This document shows positions 24,401 to 33,470 of a DNA stretch of 64,000 nucleotides, in pieces. A model generated the notes under the pieces. That model did not search any database. It was not told the DNA's origin and saw nothing but the letters and a program-made list of their open reading frames with translations. How positions within the stretch are numbered: the stretch's first letter is position 1; every line of letters starts with the position of its first letter. Source of the stretch: Megalobrama amblycephala (lineage: Eukaryota; Chordata; Actinopteri; Cypriniformes; Xenocyprididae); NCBI RefSeq assembly GCF_018812025.1, contig NC_063063.1:8002442-8066441 (forward strand), given 5' to 3'. The position numbers were made by a program, and so were the translations under genes.

Positions 24401-26863
24401 ATGAAAAGCGCAGTGCCAAGCGATTGCTAATGAACTCAAGTTGATGAATTATTACAAAGTCTACTTCATGGCCTTTATATAAAATGTTTTAGATGATTGT
24501 AAGAATCTGAAGGATCAGCCTGCAAAAGTACAGACATTTCAAAATAAGAGTCCCTGTGTATTACGGGCTTGTTTATAATTAAAAGTCACACGCAAGTTTT
24601 TTCTTTTTCTTTTGGGCATTATTGGTATTTTGGTTACACAATAAAATGTATTTAATTTGATTTCCATTTAATTCATAGTAAATTATTGTAGTCTCCCCAA
24701 CAGGAAGAAAAGACTAAGAACATTATTTGACACATATATTATTCATTTTATAAATTTTACTTGTAAAATCTGTGTCCCATTCACTGAGAGAGACACTATA
24801 TGACAGCAAGGAGAACATAGGAAAAGGTGAACCATTTAAATGCTGTAATTTTGCATAATTACAGTGCATAATAATGCATAATATTAGTATGTAATTAAAT
24901 GTAATATGCTATGTAATTAAAATTAATTTCAATAAATAAAAATACTGTTAAAAATCACACATTATTTGTTTGTCACATGTAGTAGACCATTTTTGTGCCG
25001 TGAGTAATAGGAGGATTTTTCGCCCGGCTACCACCGCAAGTATATTTCAAACCTGTGGGAAGCACTGAATACGATATAGAAATATATTCCAAATCTAAAA
25101 AATCAAATGTCATCAAAGCAATTAGATGTAGCTGAACACCTACACAGATTTTAGTCATTCAGTTTAAAGTGTTAGTTAGTTCACCCAAAAATGAACATTT
25201 CTGTCAAGTACTCACCCTTGTGTTCGTTCCACACCCATAAGACCTTCTTTCATGTCCGAGCGCCGGCTCAGTATTGGCTGATGCTGTTCACGTGTGCACC
25301 ATGATAGCCAATACTGAGCCGGCATTCAGACGTAAACATGGAAGCGCTGAACTATGTCAACTGCGACAGACAGGGAACGAAATTGTATTAAGTTATTTTT
25401 GCGCACAAAAAGTATTCTCGTCGCTTCATAACATTAAAGGTGCAATACATAAGAATTGTGCAGTAAAATATCCAAAAACCACTAGGCCAGTGTTATATAT
25501 TTTGCTCACTTGAGTACTTACAATATCCCAAATGTTTCCATCTATTTGTAAATCATGAGAAAATTGCAATTTTAACCAAGGCTCCGGGACGTTTGAGGAG
25601 TCGCCTGTCAATTGCGTAATACCCTCGTTACCCTCAGTTTCCGGTTTTATTTTGTAGAAACCATGGAAACACCAAAGACGTTTTAATATTTACACGTTTA
25701 ATAGACAAGGGAACAACTGTTTTGATATATTTATAGACAGAAAACGAATTATTGTTATATAGCTCAACACGTTTAGTCTTATTGTTTAAATGTAATTTTC
25801 TTGACTTTTTTGCGAGTACCATGCTTTACCATGCCTCAGAGAAAAACACTATTTTGTCAAGTAGCTAACATAGCATAATCAGATGCAGCTTTATTTTTAG
25901 TAACAGTAATACAGCATTTTCTCCATCATACAGTATGTTTTAAAATTAATTGCATGCCATTTATCAACACAAGCCATCCAGCAGTTAATATGATATTCTA
26001 AAATCAATCTATCTTACTGAAGAGTGCAACAGTGTCTTACAGCAGCCACCGAGCGAATGCACAGAGTAACGTTATAACATCATTTTCAACACTCTCAAAT
26101 GTATCTAATATGATAAACAGAGCTGTGTTACCTCATACTCATGACCGGAAAAGCGGAAGTGGCGCCGGCGACTGTGGCATAATAATTTACGCCTTTTTGA
26201 ATAGGCCTTTAGCGACCTCTAACGGACAGAAAATCTTACATATTGCACCTTTAAGGTTGAACCACTGCAGTCACATCGACTATTTCAATGATATCTACTA
26301 CTTTTCTGGACCTTGAATGTGGTAATTTCAATGGAGGATAAAAAAACCTCTTGAATTTAATCAAAATATCTTAATTTGTGTTCCGAAGATGAACGAATGT
26401 CTTACAGGTTTGGAATGACATGAGGGTGAGTAATTAATGACAGAATTTTCATTTGGGTGAACTAACCCTTTAATTACCATCTAGACAAAAGGGGAAAACT
26501 TCTGAATAATTTTGTACTGTAATGTAAACATGGATCATGTAACGTAAACTGCAGTGAACTCTGTGAAAGAGTTTTGAAAATGTGACCTAAGTATGTGTCT
26601 TAGTGATTGTAAAAACAAAAAACAAAATTGTAATCACCTGAGATTTCTTAGTTCTCCCAATGTTGACTATATTGGTCTCTCTATAGGACTCAGAACTCAA
26701 AAGGACGGTGGACGAGAGCGAAAGGATCCAGAGGGCGTACAGTCACTATTTTGACCTGAGCATTGTGAACGATAACCTAGACGGAGCGTACCGCAGCCTC
26801 AAGAGGGCGCTAGACAGACTCAACACAGACCACCAGTGGGTTCCTGTCAGCTGGGTCTTCTGA
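9952..26863 (+). CDS. mpp2: MAGUK p55 family scaffold, MPP2-type (11 coding exons)
   Basis: Coding exons: 9952-10052, 10501-10653, 10758-10913, 13249-13476, 20555-20686, 20773-20875, 21957-22025, 22328-22489, 23522-23724, 23920-24066, 26687-26863 (stop TGA 26861). All junctions are GT-AG and in phase. From the ATG at 9954 the product is 542 aa, near the usual MPP2 length. Domains in order: tandem L27 (about 1-110); PDZ (137-212, binding loop GVTF at its start); SH3 (about 213-285); HOOK with KKKK at 300-303; catalytically dead guanylate kinase from about 336 (GAQGVGRRS 340-348) to the C-terminal VPVSWVF. Family knowledge: MPP2 is a membrane-associated scaffold binding CADM, PSD-95 and Lin7-type partners at cell junctions and synapses. 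Segments such as [16 protein letters not shown] favour MPP2 over MPP6. The first exon opens with an acceptor and CA before the ATG, so coding may begin further upstream. Oddities are a short L27 linker and an extra 6 residues in the GK domain (see findings). Confidence 0.95.
11338..12866. mobile_element. TTAA foldback element, host of a nested insertion
   Basis: The arms are inverse copies: left 11338-11432 and 12252-12440, right 12480-12866. They share ATTACTCACCCTCATGTC, ACAGTTCATG-GACTACAGTGG and GATGGGCGATTTCAAAACA. The right end reads AACCCT then TTAA (12867-12870), and the left terminus is eroded. The left arm is interrupted at TTAA by a second element (11437-12247). Confidence 0.75.
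11437..12247. mobile_element. TTAA foldback element nested in 11338-12866
   Basis: The ends are perfect inverses over AGGGATAGTTCACCCAAAAA. The body is a long foldback whose arms share ATCTGCTTACCCCCAGGGCA and a block around CCGATCGTTTCGTGTCTTAG. TTAA is duplicated at 11433-11436 and 12248-12251. No transposase frame is present. Confidence 0.85.
13560..13710 (-). mobile_element. tRNA-derived SINE fragment
   Basis: On the minus strand the head GGGCGGCACGGTGGCTCAGT (from 13710) is the A-box-like start of fish tRNA-derived SINEs. It is followed by ATGCCAAATTGGCCGTAG, a body motif of the same class. The middle looks deleted. It sits in mpp2 intron 4, just downstream of the PDZ exon. Confidence 0.6.
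14892..15566. mobile_element. TTAA foldback element, AGGTCCCG ends
   Basis: The left end is AGGTCCCGTTTTTCGTG and the right end its inverse, CACGAAGAACGGGACCT. TTAA lies at 14888-14891 and 15567-15570. It lies directly against the next element, and both share the right TTAA. Confidence 0.8.
15571..16726. mobile_element. Composite TTAA element, AGGCACA ends
   Basis: It starts AGGCACAATATATAC right after TTAA 15567-15570 and ends GACATACTGTGCCT before TTAA 16727-16730. An AGGGATAGTTCACCC fragment (about 16079-16125) lies inside. So does a foldback copy (16163 to about 16700) of the family at 11338-12866, whose right terminus is lost. Confidence 0.6.
16163..16700. mobile_element. Foldback copy with an uninterrupted TTAA site
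   Basis: It begins AGGGTTAGTTCACCC after TTAA 16159-16162. The arms share ATCTAGTGATGGGCGATTTC and its inverse. At 16392-16395 the arm has a single TTAA in the context CAACCTTAATATTATAAAGC. Other copies of this family carry a nested element at that same position. Confidence 0.7.
17609..18450. mobile_element. TTAA foldback element, AGGTGCAATA-like family (copy 1)
   Basis: It is flanked by TTAA at 17605-17608 and 18451-18454. The left end has ACTATGTAAATGTTCGCCGC and the right end AAATCTTACATAATGTGCCT. The interior shares segments with the copies at 25438-26250 (inverted) and 61452-62502, for example GTTTCCATGGTTTCTACAAA. Confidence 0.75.
18785..20074. mobile_element. Long TTAA foldback element
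   Basis: TTAA lies at 18781-18784 and 20075-20078. The ends are AGGGTTAGTT and the inverse, GAACTAACACT. The arms include an inverted pair around AGGCTTTTATTCACATATAA and TCATATAAAGCGAT. It lies in mpp2 intron 4. Confidence 0.75.
20990..21290. repeat. Dispersed repeat fragment (hAT-like cyprinid family)
   Basis: It contains GACTGGAGTAATGATGCCG, ATTTCACAATATTACT and CCTTGGTGAGCATAAGAGAC. The same strings recur at 43480-43680, and inverted or diverged at 55840-56310. A clean AT dinucleotide run follows at 21389-21421. Confidence 0.6.
21389..21421. repeat. (AT)n microsatellite
   Basis: About 16 uninterrupted TA/AT dinucleotides in mpp2 intron 6. Confidence 0.95.
22568..22973. mobile_element. 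TTAA foldback element
   Basis: TTAA lies at 22564-22567 and 22974-22977. The arms share CACCCTCATGTCGTTCCAAA, TTCGTTCATCTTCGGAACAC and their inverses. It sits between the two exons that encode the start of the GK domain. Confidence 0.75.
23169..23445. mobile_element. Short TTAA foldback element, right end truncated
   Basis: It starts AGTGTTAGTTC after TTAA 23165-23168. The arms share ACACCCATAAGACCTTTGTT and its inverse. The right terminus fades about 75 bp before the mpp2 exon at 23522. A 166-codon minus-strand frame across it arises from the repeat and antisense exon sequence. Confidence 0.6.
24115..25066. mobile_element. Foldback element with TGCTTCCCACA ends
   Basis: The left end is TGCTTCCCACACATAGAC followed by TACTTGGGCGG. 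The right end carries CCGCAAGTATATTT and TGTGGGAAGCA, the inverse. It starts only about 50 bp after the mpp2 exon that ends at 24066. The flanking unique sequence has a relative at 32655-32690 without the insertion. Confidence 0.65.
25168..26469. mobile_element. TTAA foldback element hosting a nested copy
   Basis: TTAA lies at 25164-25167 and 26470-26473. The outer ends are GTTAGTTCACCCAAAAATG and TTCATTTGGGTGAACTAACCCT. Inside the left arm a second element (25438-26250) is inserted at TTAA. The loop carries an inverted CCGGCTCAGTATTGGCT pair (about 25262-25325). Confidence 0.75.
25438..26250. mobile_element. Nested TTAA element, AGGTGCAATA family (copy 2)
   Basis: Ends AGGTGCAATACATAAGA and CTTACATATTGCACCT, with TTAA duplicated at 25434-25437 and 26251-26254. 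The interior is the inverse of the copies at 17609-18450 and 61452-62502. Confidence 0.85.
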
Positions 26864-27230
26864 GAGCAATTCACCAGTTGGGTTCTACGGTCCGCGTTTC
26901 TCACAGTGGCTAGGAGTCCAGTTAACTGCTGTAATCTATGTGAACTTGCCTGTTCTTTAGATTTTTGCACAAAAAATCACAACAATACAAAGCTAGTTTA
27001 TTATTTTGTAAAGAATCAAAACTGATCTGTATATCTGTATTTGTTTCAAAGGAGTTCTGTACAGTGCTGTATGTTTGTTATTCCTGTGAGAGTAGGGCTG
27101 TATATTTGTATAGAAACTGTAGAATATGTTTTAGCACCCTACATTACAATGAAGATATTCAGAATCATGTTGGATGTATCAATGCTATATGATTACGTAG
27201 TGTTTTGCAGGGATTGTTTAGTTTTGATGT

Positions 27231-27236
27231 ATTAAA
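27231..27236 (+). terminator. mpp2: mpp2 poly(A) signal
   Basis: ATTAAA lies 368 bp after the mpp2 stop. It is followed by a CA-rich stretch and, from about 27252, a GT-rich element (GTGTTTTGGCGTGTTT). This gives a 3' untranslated region of about 390 bp. Cleavage near 27250-27258 is an inference. Confidence 0.6.
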
Positions 27237-27259
27237 AGCAGAATTGAAGAGTGTTTTGG

Positions 27260-28459
27260 CGTGTTTACGGTTGTGTCATATTCTCCTGCATGTTCTGATT
27301 TGTTGTCTTTTCTTGTAACATTTGTTAGTATAAAATCCATTTTAGTTCAGAAAACCAAATATGTCACGGAATATGTAGTTTAAAACGGATTAGACTGTAT
27401 GCATTATAAAAGGTTAAAAGATTCAAAGTTTATTATTCCATTCCAAGAATTCTAGAATACTACACTGTGACTGATCAATCGCAGCATTCTGCAGTCATAT
27501 TATTTTTATAATGACACAAAACTAAATAATTGACAGTTGCCCCAGGAAAGTGATTTTCCTACAGATGTACTAGTTTCACTGTCTCTCATATCACTCCAGA
27601 CTCTTTCTTCTCACATAATAAAATAATATTAACTCAAATCAATAGTTCATGTCCATTTATTTATTTGGCGAGTAGCCTTGTAATATGTTAATATTTAGAG
27701 TTTGCGAAAATTCCATGCCTATGTATCACAATGAAGAAATTGAACACAATTGCTATTACTATTCATTGAAATAAAATTAATTTTATTAAATAACCACAGA
27801 TTAATGTGACTTAAAAGCTAGTTTCATTTAATTATGATTATTTAATAATTAAATTAAGAAAATACTTGTGAGGTCCAAAATGTCCTCACTAATATAGGCC
27901 TACTGAACACTGACTGAGCTGGACCAGGCCAAATCAGCTTTCTAATTTAAATCGTGTTTCGCACAGGGTTCTGTAAGGTTTTAGTGATCAGGGGCCTCAT
28001 TTATAAAATGTGCATACACACAGATTTGAACGTATGCCAAAATAAAAAACTGTCTTTTATATTTTAAAAAATCATAAAGTTTTATGTGAGGTTTAAAGGT
28101 AACGTTTTTTGTTATAGGCTAGTAGTTGAAACTCTTCACATTCTGATAGCAATCAATAAAAGAAGTGGTCTAAATATTAAAAAAATGTACATGTATCTTA
28201 TGTGGAACTCTCAGGACCAAAAATATTCATCCAATCATTGCATTCAGTCCGAATGAAATGATACGACGTCCCACCTGCCTGTCAACGTAACGTCCCATGC
28301 CATTCCTCTGTGTATCCTGCTCGCGCAGACATCAGCGCGTTCCGTGAGGCTATGCAGAGTTGTAGACAGACAGGCACCGGGTGCCGTAAACAAACAGCAG
28401 CCGCCTTTTACAGTTCCACCTGAACCAAAACAATGAGCTTATGCTGCGTTCACGCCTTG
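27260..28459. other. Intergenic AT-rich DNA
   Basis: No gene is seen. GGGGCCTCATTTATAAAATG at about 27992 looks like a single Harbinger-type end without a partner. Confidence 0.4.
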
Positions 28460-29040
28460 TTAATTACAAGATGGCAAACCGTGACGTTCTAACATTACCC
28501 TGGAGCTGTGATTTTTGCGTTTCTATGTCAACACCAAGCATGCCACACGAGTCCTGAAAAGTGAAGCCAAAGCCGTCTCGATCGCCCCCAGGATGGCTGG
28601 ATGCAGTATAGGTCATAAACCCCGCCCTCTCCATGTATTCCAGTGGGACGTGAGACAAAATAAACAATTAAATTACACTTTTACATTTTACAAATTGCAT
28701 TTTTTATCATGGCGGTGTTAGTTCAAGTGTTCGTTCTTTAAATAAGTTTGATTTTAGTTAGTTATTTGATGCTATAAAAACGGGGGTGAGACGTCATGAT
28801 TGACAGCTAAGATTGACAGCTTCTCTGAGTGAAGTAGTCACTGAGGCGCCAACGGACTTTTTTCTGGATCTTCACGAGGTGACTGGAGCTTTAACTGTAA
28901 TTTCTACATTTCCATAAATGTATATTTCACACCGAAATAATGAGTTGTTCTGTCAGCGCCATATAGACACACTGGCGTCTTCAGTTACTAAAATGGAAGA
29001 GAGTGGAGGTGTGTCATCCATATTTACTGTCTATGGTCAA
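28460..29040. repeat. Dispersed transposon-derived segment
   Basis: Strings such as GAAGCCAAAGCCGTCTCGAT, GTATAGGTCATAAACCCCGC and ATCCATATTTACTGTCTATG are ones I associate with high-copy fish transposon interiors. The surroundings are GC-richer than the local average. No terminal repeats or protein frame are visible. Confidence 0.45.
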
Positions 29041-29240
29041 CACTATCAACGCCAAAATGAATCTGCAGCAGTAAGGTAAGTTACAGGAGCTCTGTAAGTT
29101 GTTTACGTTCATTATTATTTGTAATGTTGTGTGCTTTTAGACATGAGGTAATTTAACATGACTCGTGCCGCTTTGCACGTTCATGTGTTTTGGAGGACGT
29201 GTGGCTTTGGATAGCTCTGAAGGGAGGGTGGGATCTTATT

Positions 29241-29929
29241 GGATGACGCGTTTTTGTAGGCCAACCCGGAAGTTAGAGGCGCACGGGTTCCCTCGGTTGA
29301 AAGCCTATGCATTTCCCATAGACTTTTGGAAAATCGCAGAAAATAAGCTCTGTGTTTAACAAAGGGTTATGACACTTACACGTTTTGTCTATCAAGATAA
29401 TCTTTACAAGTTAACACAACATTTATAGATTTTGAATCCTAAATAAAGGCGTCAGATATAAAAGGCTAACAGTAGGCTATAAACGGACTACAGCACACCA
29501 TGGTCGCAGATCAACGTCGTCACCACCAAGCTTCCTCAAACATTATTTAGAAAACAACTTTATTTACAAACATGCTCGCTGATTATGATGTGCGCTGTTA
29601 TACTTATCCACTTTTTCATGAGAAATGCTGTCCAAATGTCCCGTTTTTAATGACGACGTCTAAAGTCCCCGCCAAAGGAAGTAGTCCCTTTTAGCAATTT
29701 GTTAGCAACCGCCGATTTGAAGACACAGTAAAAGTTTAAAAAATCACAAGTGGGTTATAACTGGTGTGTTTTATGTCATAGATCAAAACGTGAAAGCATT
29801 TAGAGGCTTTGTTAACCACAGACCTTATTTCAGGCGATTTAGCAAAAACCCATAGACTTTACGGCGTTGGAACCGGAAGTCTAAAATGCTAACTCGCTTC
29901 CGGGTTTTGCCTACAAAAACGCGTCATCC
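29241..29929. mobile_element. Foldback element, GGATGACGCG ends
   Basis: The left end is GGATGACGCGTTTTTGTAGG followed by CCAACCCGGAAG. The right end is CTTCCGGGTTTTGCCTAC followed by AAAAACGCGTCATCC, the inverse. The interior has a second inverted pair around CATAGACTTT. There is no transposase. The flanks give no clear target duplication. Confidence 0.75.
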
Positions 29930-30112
29930 CTGGCACTCTATTAGGCTCTCTGAAATTACCTACCCTACATTTCCTATAACTAGCTGTATATAAAAACAAT
30001 AGTCTATGGAATGTATTTAGATAGGCCCTAGCTAGTGTGTGTTTGTGATTTACATTTTCAAAAGTATGTTTATTTAAAATGACATTTAAAAATGTGTGAA
30101 ATACCATATTTA

Positions 30113-30520
30113 AAGGGGTAGTTCTCCCAAAAAATGAAAATTATGTCATTAATTACTTACCTCTACACCCGTAAGACCTTCGTTCATCTTCGGAACACAA
30201 ATTAAGATATTTTTGATAAAATCTGATGATGCCGTAAGGTCTGCATTGCCAGAAATAACTCTCCCTTTTTCAATGCACAGAAAGCTACTAAAAAAAAAAA
30301 AACAGTTCATGTGACTACAGTGGTTCAAGCTTAATATTATAAAGCGACGAGAATACTTTTTGTGCACCAAAAATAACAAAATAGCGACTTTATTCAACAA
30401 TACCTAGTGATGGGCGATTTCAAAACACTGCTTCATGAAGCTTCAAAGCTTTTGTTTCGATTCAGTGGTTCGGAGCGTGTATCAAACTGTTAAAGTCACG
30501 TGAACTATTGAAGTTTCAAA
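30113..30520. mobile_element. One arm of a TTAA foldback element
   Basis: It matches the left arm of the family at 11338-12866 and 16163-16700, from GGGGTAGTTCTCCCAAAAA through GATGGGCGATTTCAAAACAC. The inverse arm is absent. TTAA at 30331-30334 (context CAAGCTTAATATTATAAAGC) is uninterrupted. A Harbinger-like element begins about 60 bp later. Confidence 0.65.
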
Positions 30521-30580
30521 TAATGAAGCCTCATTTACTGAAATTATGTGATTTTTCATGAACTCTTTCTCAAAATACTG

Positions 30581-31592
30581 GGCCCGTATCCCTAAAGAAT
30601 TTTTGTGCAAAAAGTGGCTCCTAGTGGCCAAATTCTAAGAAAATTCTCAGAGTCATGACGTTTTCTTAGAATTTCCCCTAAAAGTGACACGAAAATCCCA
30701 GTTAATATAAAAGCTATTCCTCAAGATTCCTAGCGCTTAAAAGGGCTCCTAAGGCGAGATCTGCTTAGAGCAGGGAAGAGGACTTTTAGTGGCTTAGGAG
30801 TTCCCCTAAGCAGCTGCACAAAATGGCCAACAGAGGAGGCAGGAGAGATGTCCTGCAAACACTGGATGACAGGGAATTATTGAGACGCTACAGATTGGAT
30901 TCTGTGTTTGTAGGATATTTGTTAACAAGCCTTCATAAATAGACCAGCCAGCAATCACAGACATTGATAAAAGCTGAGCCGTGTTACCCTCGTTAAGACC
31001 ACACTGAGTAACGTTGTAACGTTGTAATTTCTACTTCATTAAGGACAGCCCCTTGAGATAGGCCATCTTGTTTTCAATGGGGTCCATATGGGAGTGAAAG
31101 TACAAAATATGCCAGCTAGGATATTAATCTGAGCAAATAAGACAGGAATCATTATTTGAACAGGGTGTAATGAGCTTAAGTTTTCACATATTTTAGATTC
31201 TAATGTTAGGCTATAACCCCTACAGCTTACTATGCATTTTCCAGATATTTTCTTGAATGTGAAATATTATTTACAATTACAGTCTGCATAAGATTAGAGT
31301 GTATAATTATGTTTATTGATTTGAGGGTACATCCTTTGCTCATTATCACCAAAAGTTCATTTTCATCAAACTTGTAGGATCAACCAATCACGGCTTTTGA
31401 AATGATGACTCATACCTAGCAACGGGGTCAACCACACCTCCTCACTAAGATAGGATTTTCCATCCATTCCTTGCTCAGAGTTCACTGAAAATGTTCTGGA
31501 ATCACTTCTAAGCTAAAACTCCTGGCAAGGAATTTTTAGGTTAAGTTAGGAGCTCTCTGAGAGGATTCTCAGAATCTTTAGGGATACGGGCC
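30581..31592. mobile_element. PIF/Harbinger-like foldback element
   Basis: Ends GGCCCGTATCCCTAAAGA and TCTTTAGGGATACGGGCC are perfect inverses. CTG flanks both sides (30578-30580 and 31593-31595), a 3-bp CWG-type duplication as seen in Harbinger. The arms repeat a TCCTAAG/CTTAGGA theme. No transposase frame is present. Confidence 0.75.
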
Positions 31593-31765
31593 CTGGTCTT
31601 TAATTATTGGTATTTGTAGATGCTCAAAATACACTGTACTCATCCATGAGTTTTTGGTTAGTTTGCTTTTGCTGTTTTTCCCCAATTCAAAAGTACATTC
31701 TTTTGAGATTTGATGAGTGGGTGCTCTACAGGAGTTTTGATATTTAGCAAACTTCCTAGCACCTG

Positions 31766-31812
31766 AAGGCAGGGAACACCCTGAACAGGTGGCCAGTCCA
31801 TCGCAGGCTGAT
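31766..31812 (+). repeat. SINE/LINE tail fragment
   Basis: GGCAGGGAACACCCTGAACA followed by GGTGGCCAGTCCATCGCAGG is a recognisable fragment of a widespread fish retroposon. It is too short to classify. Confidence 0.45.
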
Positions 31813-31819
31813 GCAGTTT

Positions 31820-33470
31820 GTGTTTCACAACTCAAGCATCATGTTCAATGAGCGTAATAGAATAGTACTTGTGTACACATGCAGCCATACACAATTTCCA
31901 CAGAAACTTTAACTCACGCACTGTTTTATTGAAAAGCAGCTGTAGATTCACAATGGAAAGCAGAGAGCATTGAGCTGACCCTGTCTTACCAATGATACTT
32001 CAACACATCTCAAAATATTTAGTGGAGCTAATATGCAGTATCATTACCTGCAATACATCCATTCTCATCTTATCTCACTTCATGAGGTAGTATTTCCATA
32101 TAACAGTTTAACACTAAAAGTTGAATCCAACATCATGTGTGTGTCAAAAAAAGGTGAAATATGTTAAATGTGCATTTTATGCAATCAAACATTCAAGATA
32201 AAGATTAAAACAACTTTAAAACCGAACAATAATTAATTAGGAGAAAGCACAGCATGTTTAGTCCTGGAATAAATAATCTATACGATAAAATGTAGCTGAA
32301 TTGTACCTGAATAATACCTGCTTTTACTATAATTTTTAGACATTCATCTTGACTGAAACCTTTTAAAAAAAAGGACCCATTTCTCAATACTTAAGTCACT
32401 TCATCAAAAACTCTTCACACAGTAAGCATGACAGCAGTCTATATCGGCTAAACTGGTGATTATTTATCATTGCTTTGGCACAAAGTGCATTCAATGACTA
32501 CTTTTGAATTACATAAATTGTTTTATCACTTAGACACAACCACCATCTAAACTCTATAAACCTACAGGCATATTTGCAAGTTTGCATACTCTTTTCTGTT
32601 AAACTTAATACAAACATAACGCAAAACTAAATAAGTCAGCAATTTGCTACATTTCTACAGTAATACCATATTGAAACACATTCCAAATCTAAAACATGAA
32701 ATACTATAAAAATAATTAGATGTAGCTGAACACCTACACAGATTTCACAGATTCATTGCCATCTTTGCAAAAGTTGAAATTTAGGAATATTTTTGTATTG
32801 TAATGTAAACATGGACCATATAACATACTGCAGTGAATTCTAAACATCAGAGAGACATTCTTGTTTTGTAAAGAATTTTTTACAAAAGAAAACTTTGTAT
32901 AATGCTACCTGTTGTTATTTTTATTGACTAAGTGTGTTTCTTGGTTGAAAACCTTTGCTATTGCTATGGAAGAGTGAGCTGAGTTGATTTGAGTCACGTA
33001 TGAAGTGTTTTGGTAGTTTTAGTGCATTTTGAATGTGAAATTAACTGCTGTGCCAAGATGAATGTTGGATAGGAGAACTGTGTGAGGAATTTTGAAAAAG
33101 TGACATAAATATTGAGAAATGTGTCTTAGCGATTGTACATAAAGACATTTATAATATGTATTCCATTTCATGTTTTAATCTATCCTAATTATTCAGGATT
33201 TATATAGTTACATCAGAAAATGGTTAAACTTCACTCAACTTGACATGAGCACTAAACAAGCAGTAAACTTTTTTTCTTAAGATAAGAATTATCTCTGACG
33301 TTCAAACTATAAAGCTCCTCCTGTGGGATTGAGTAATCATATGACAGACTTTGTCTTCTTGCAGATATGTAAAGATAAAATGTAATAGTTCTATTAGTTA
33401 TTAAGTAAGTATCACACCTACAAAAAATACATTGTCTATTGTTGAGGGCTGGATGATTGTGATGGCATAT
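31820..33470. other. Non-coding stretch holding a diverged copy of mpp2 intron 10 sequence
   Basis: No gene is seen. About 32655-33145 is colinear, in the same orientation, with mpp2 intron 10 (25067-25163 plus 26474-26620). Shared strings include AATTAGATGTAGCTGAACAC, CTACACAGATTT, GTAATGTAAACATGG and GTGTCTTAG-GATTGTA. Confidence 0.5.
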
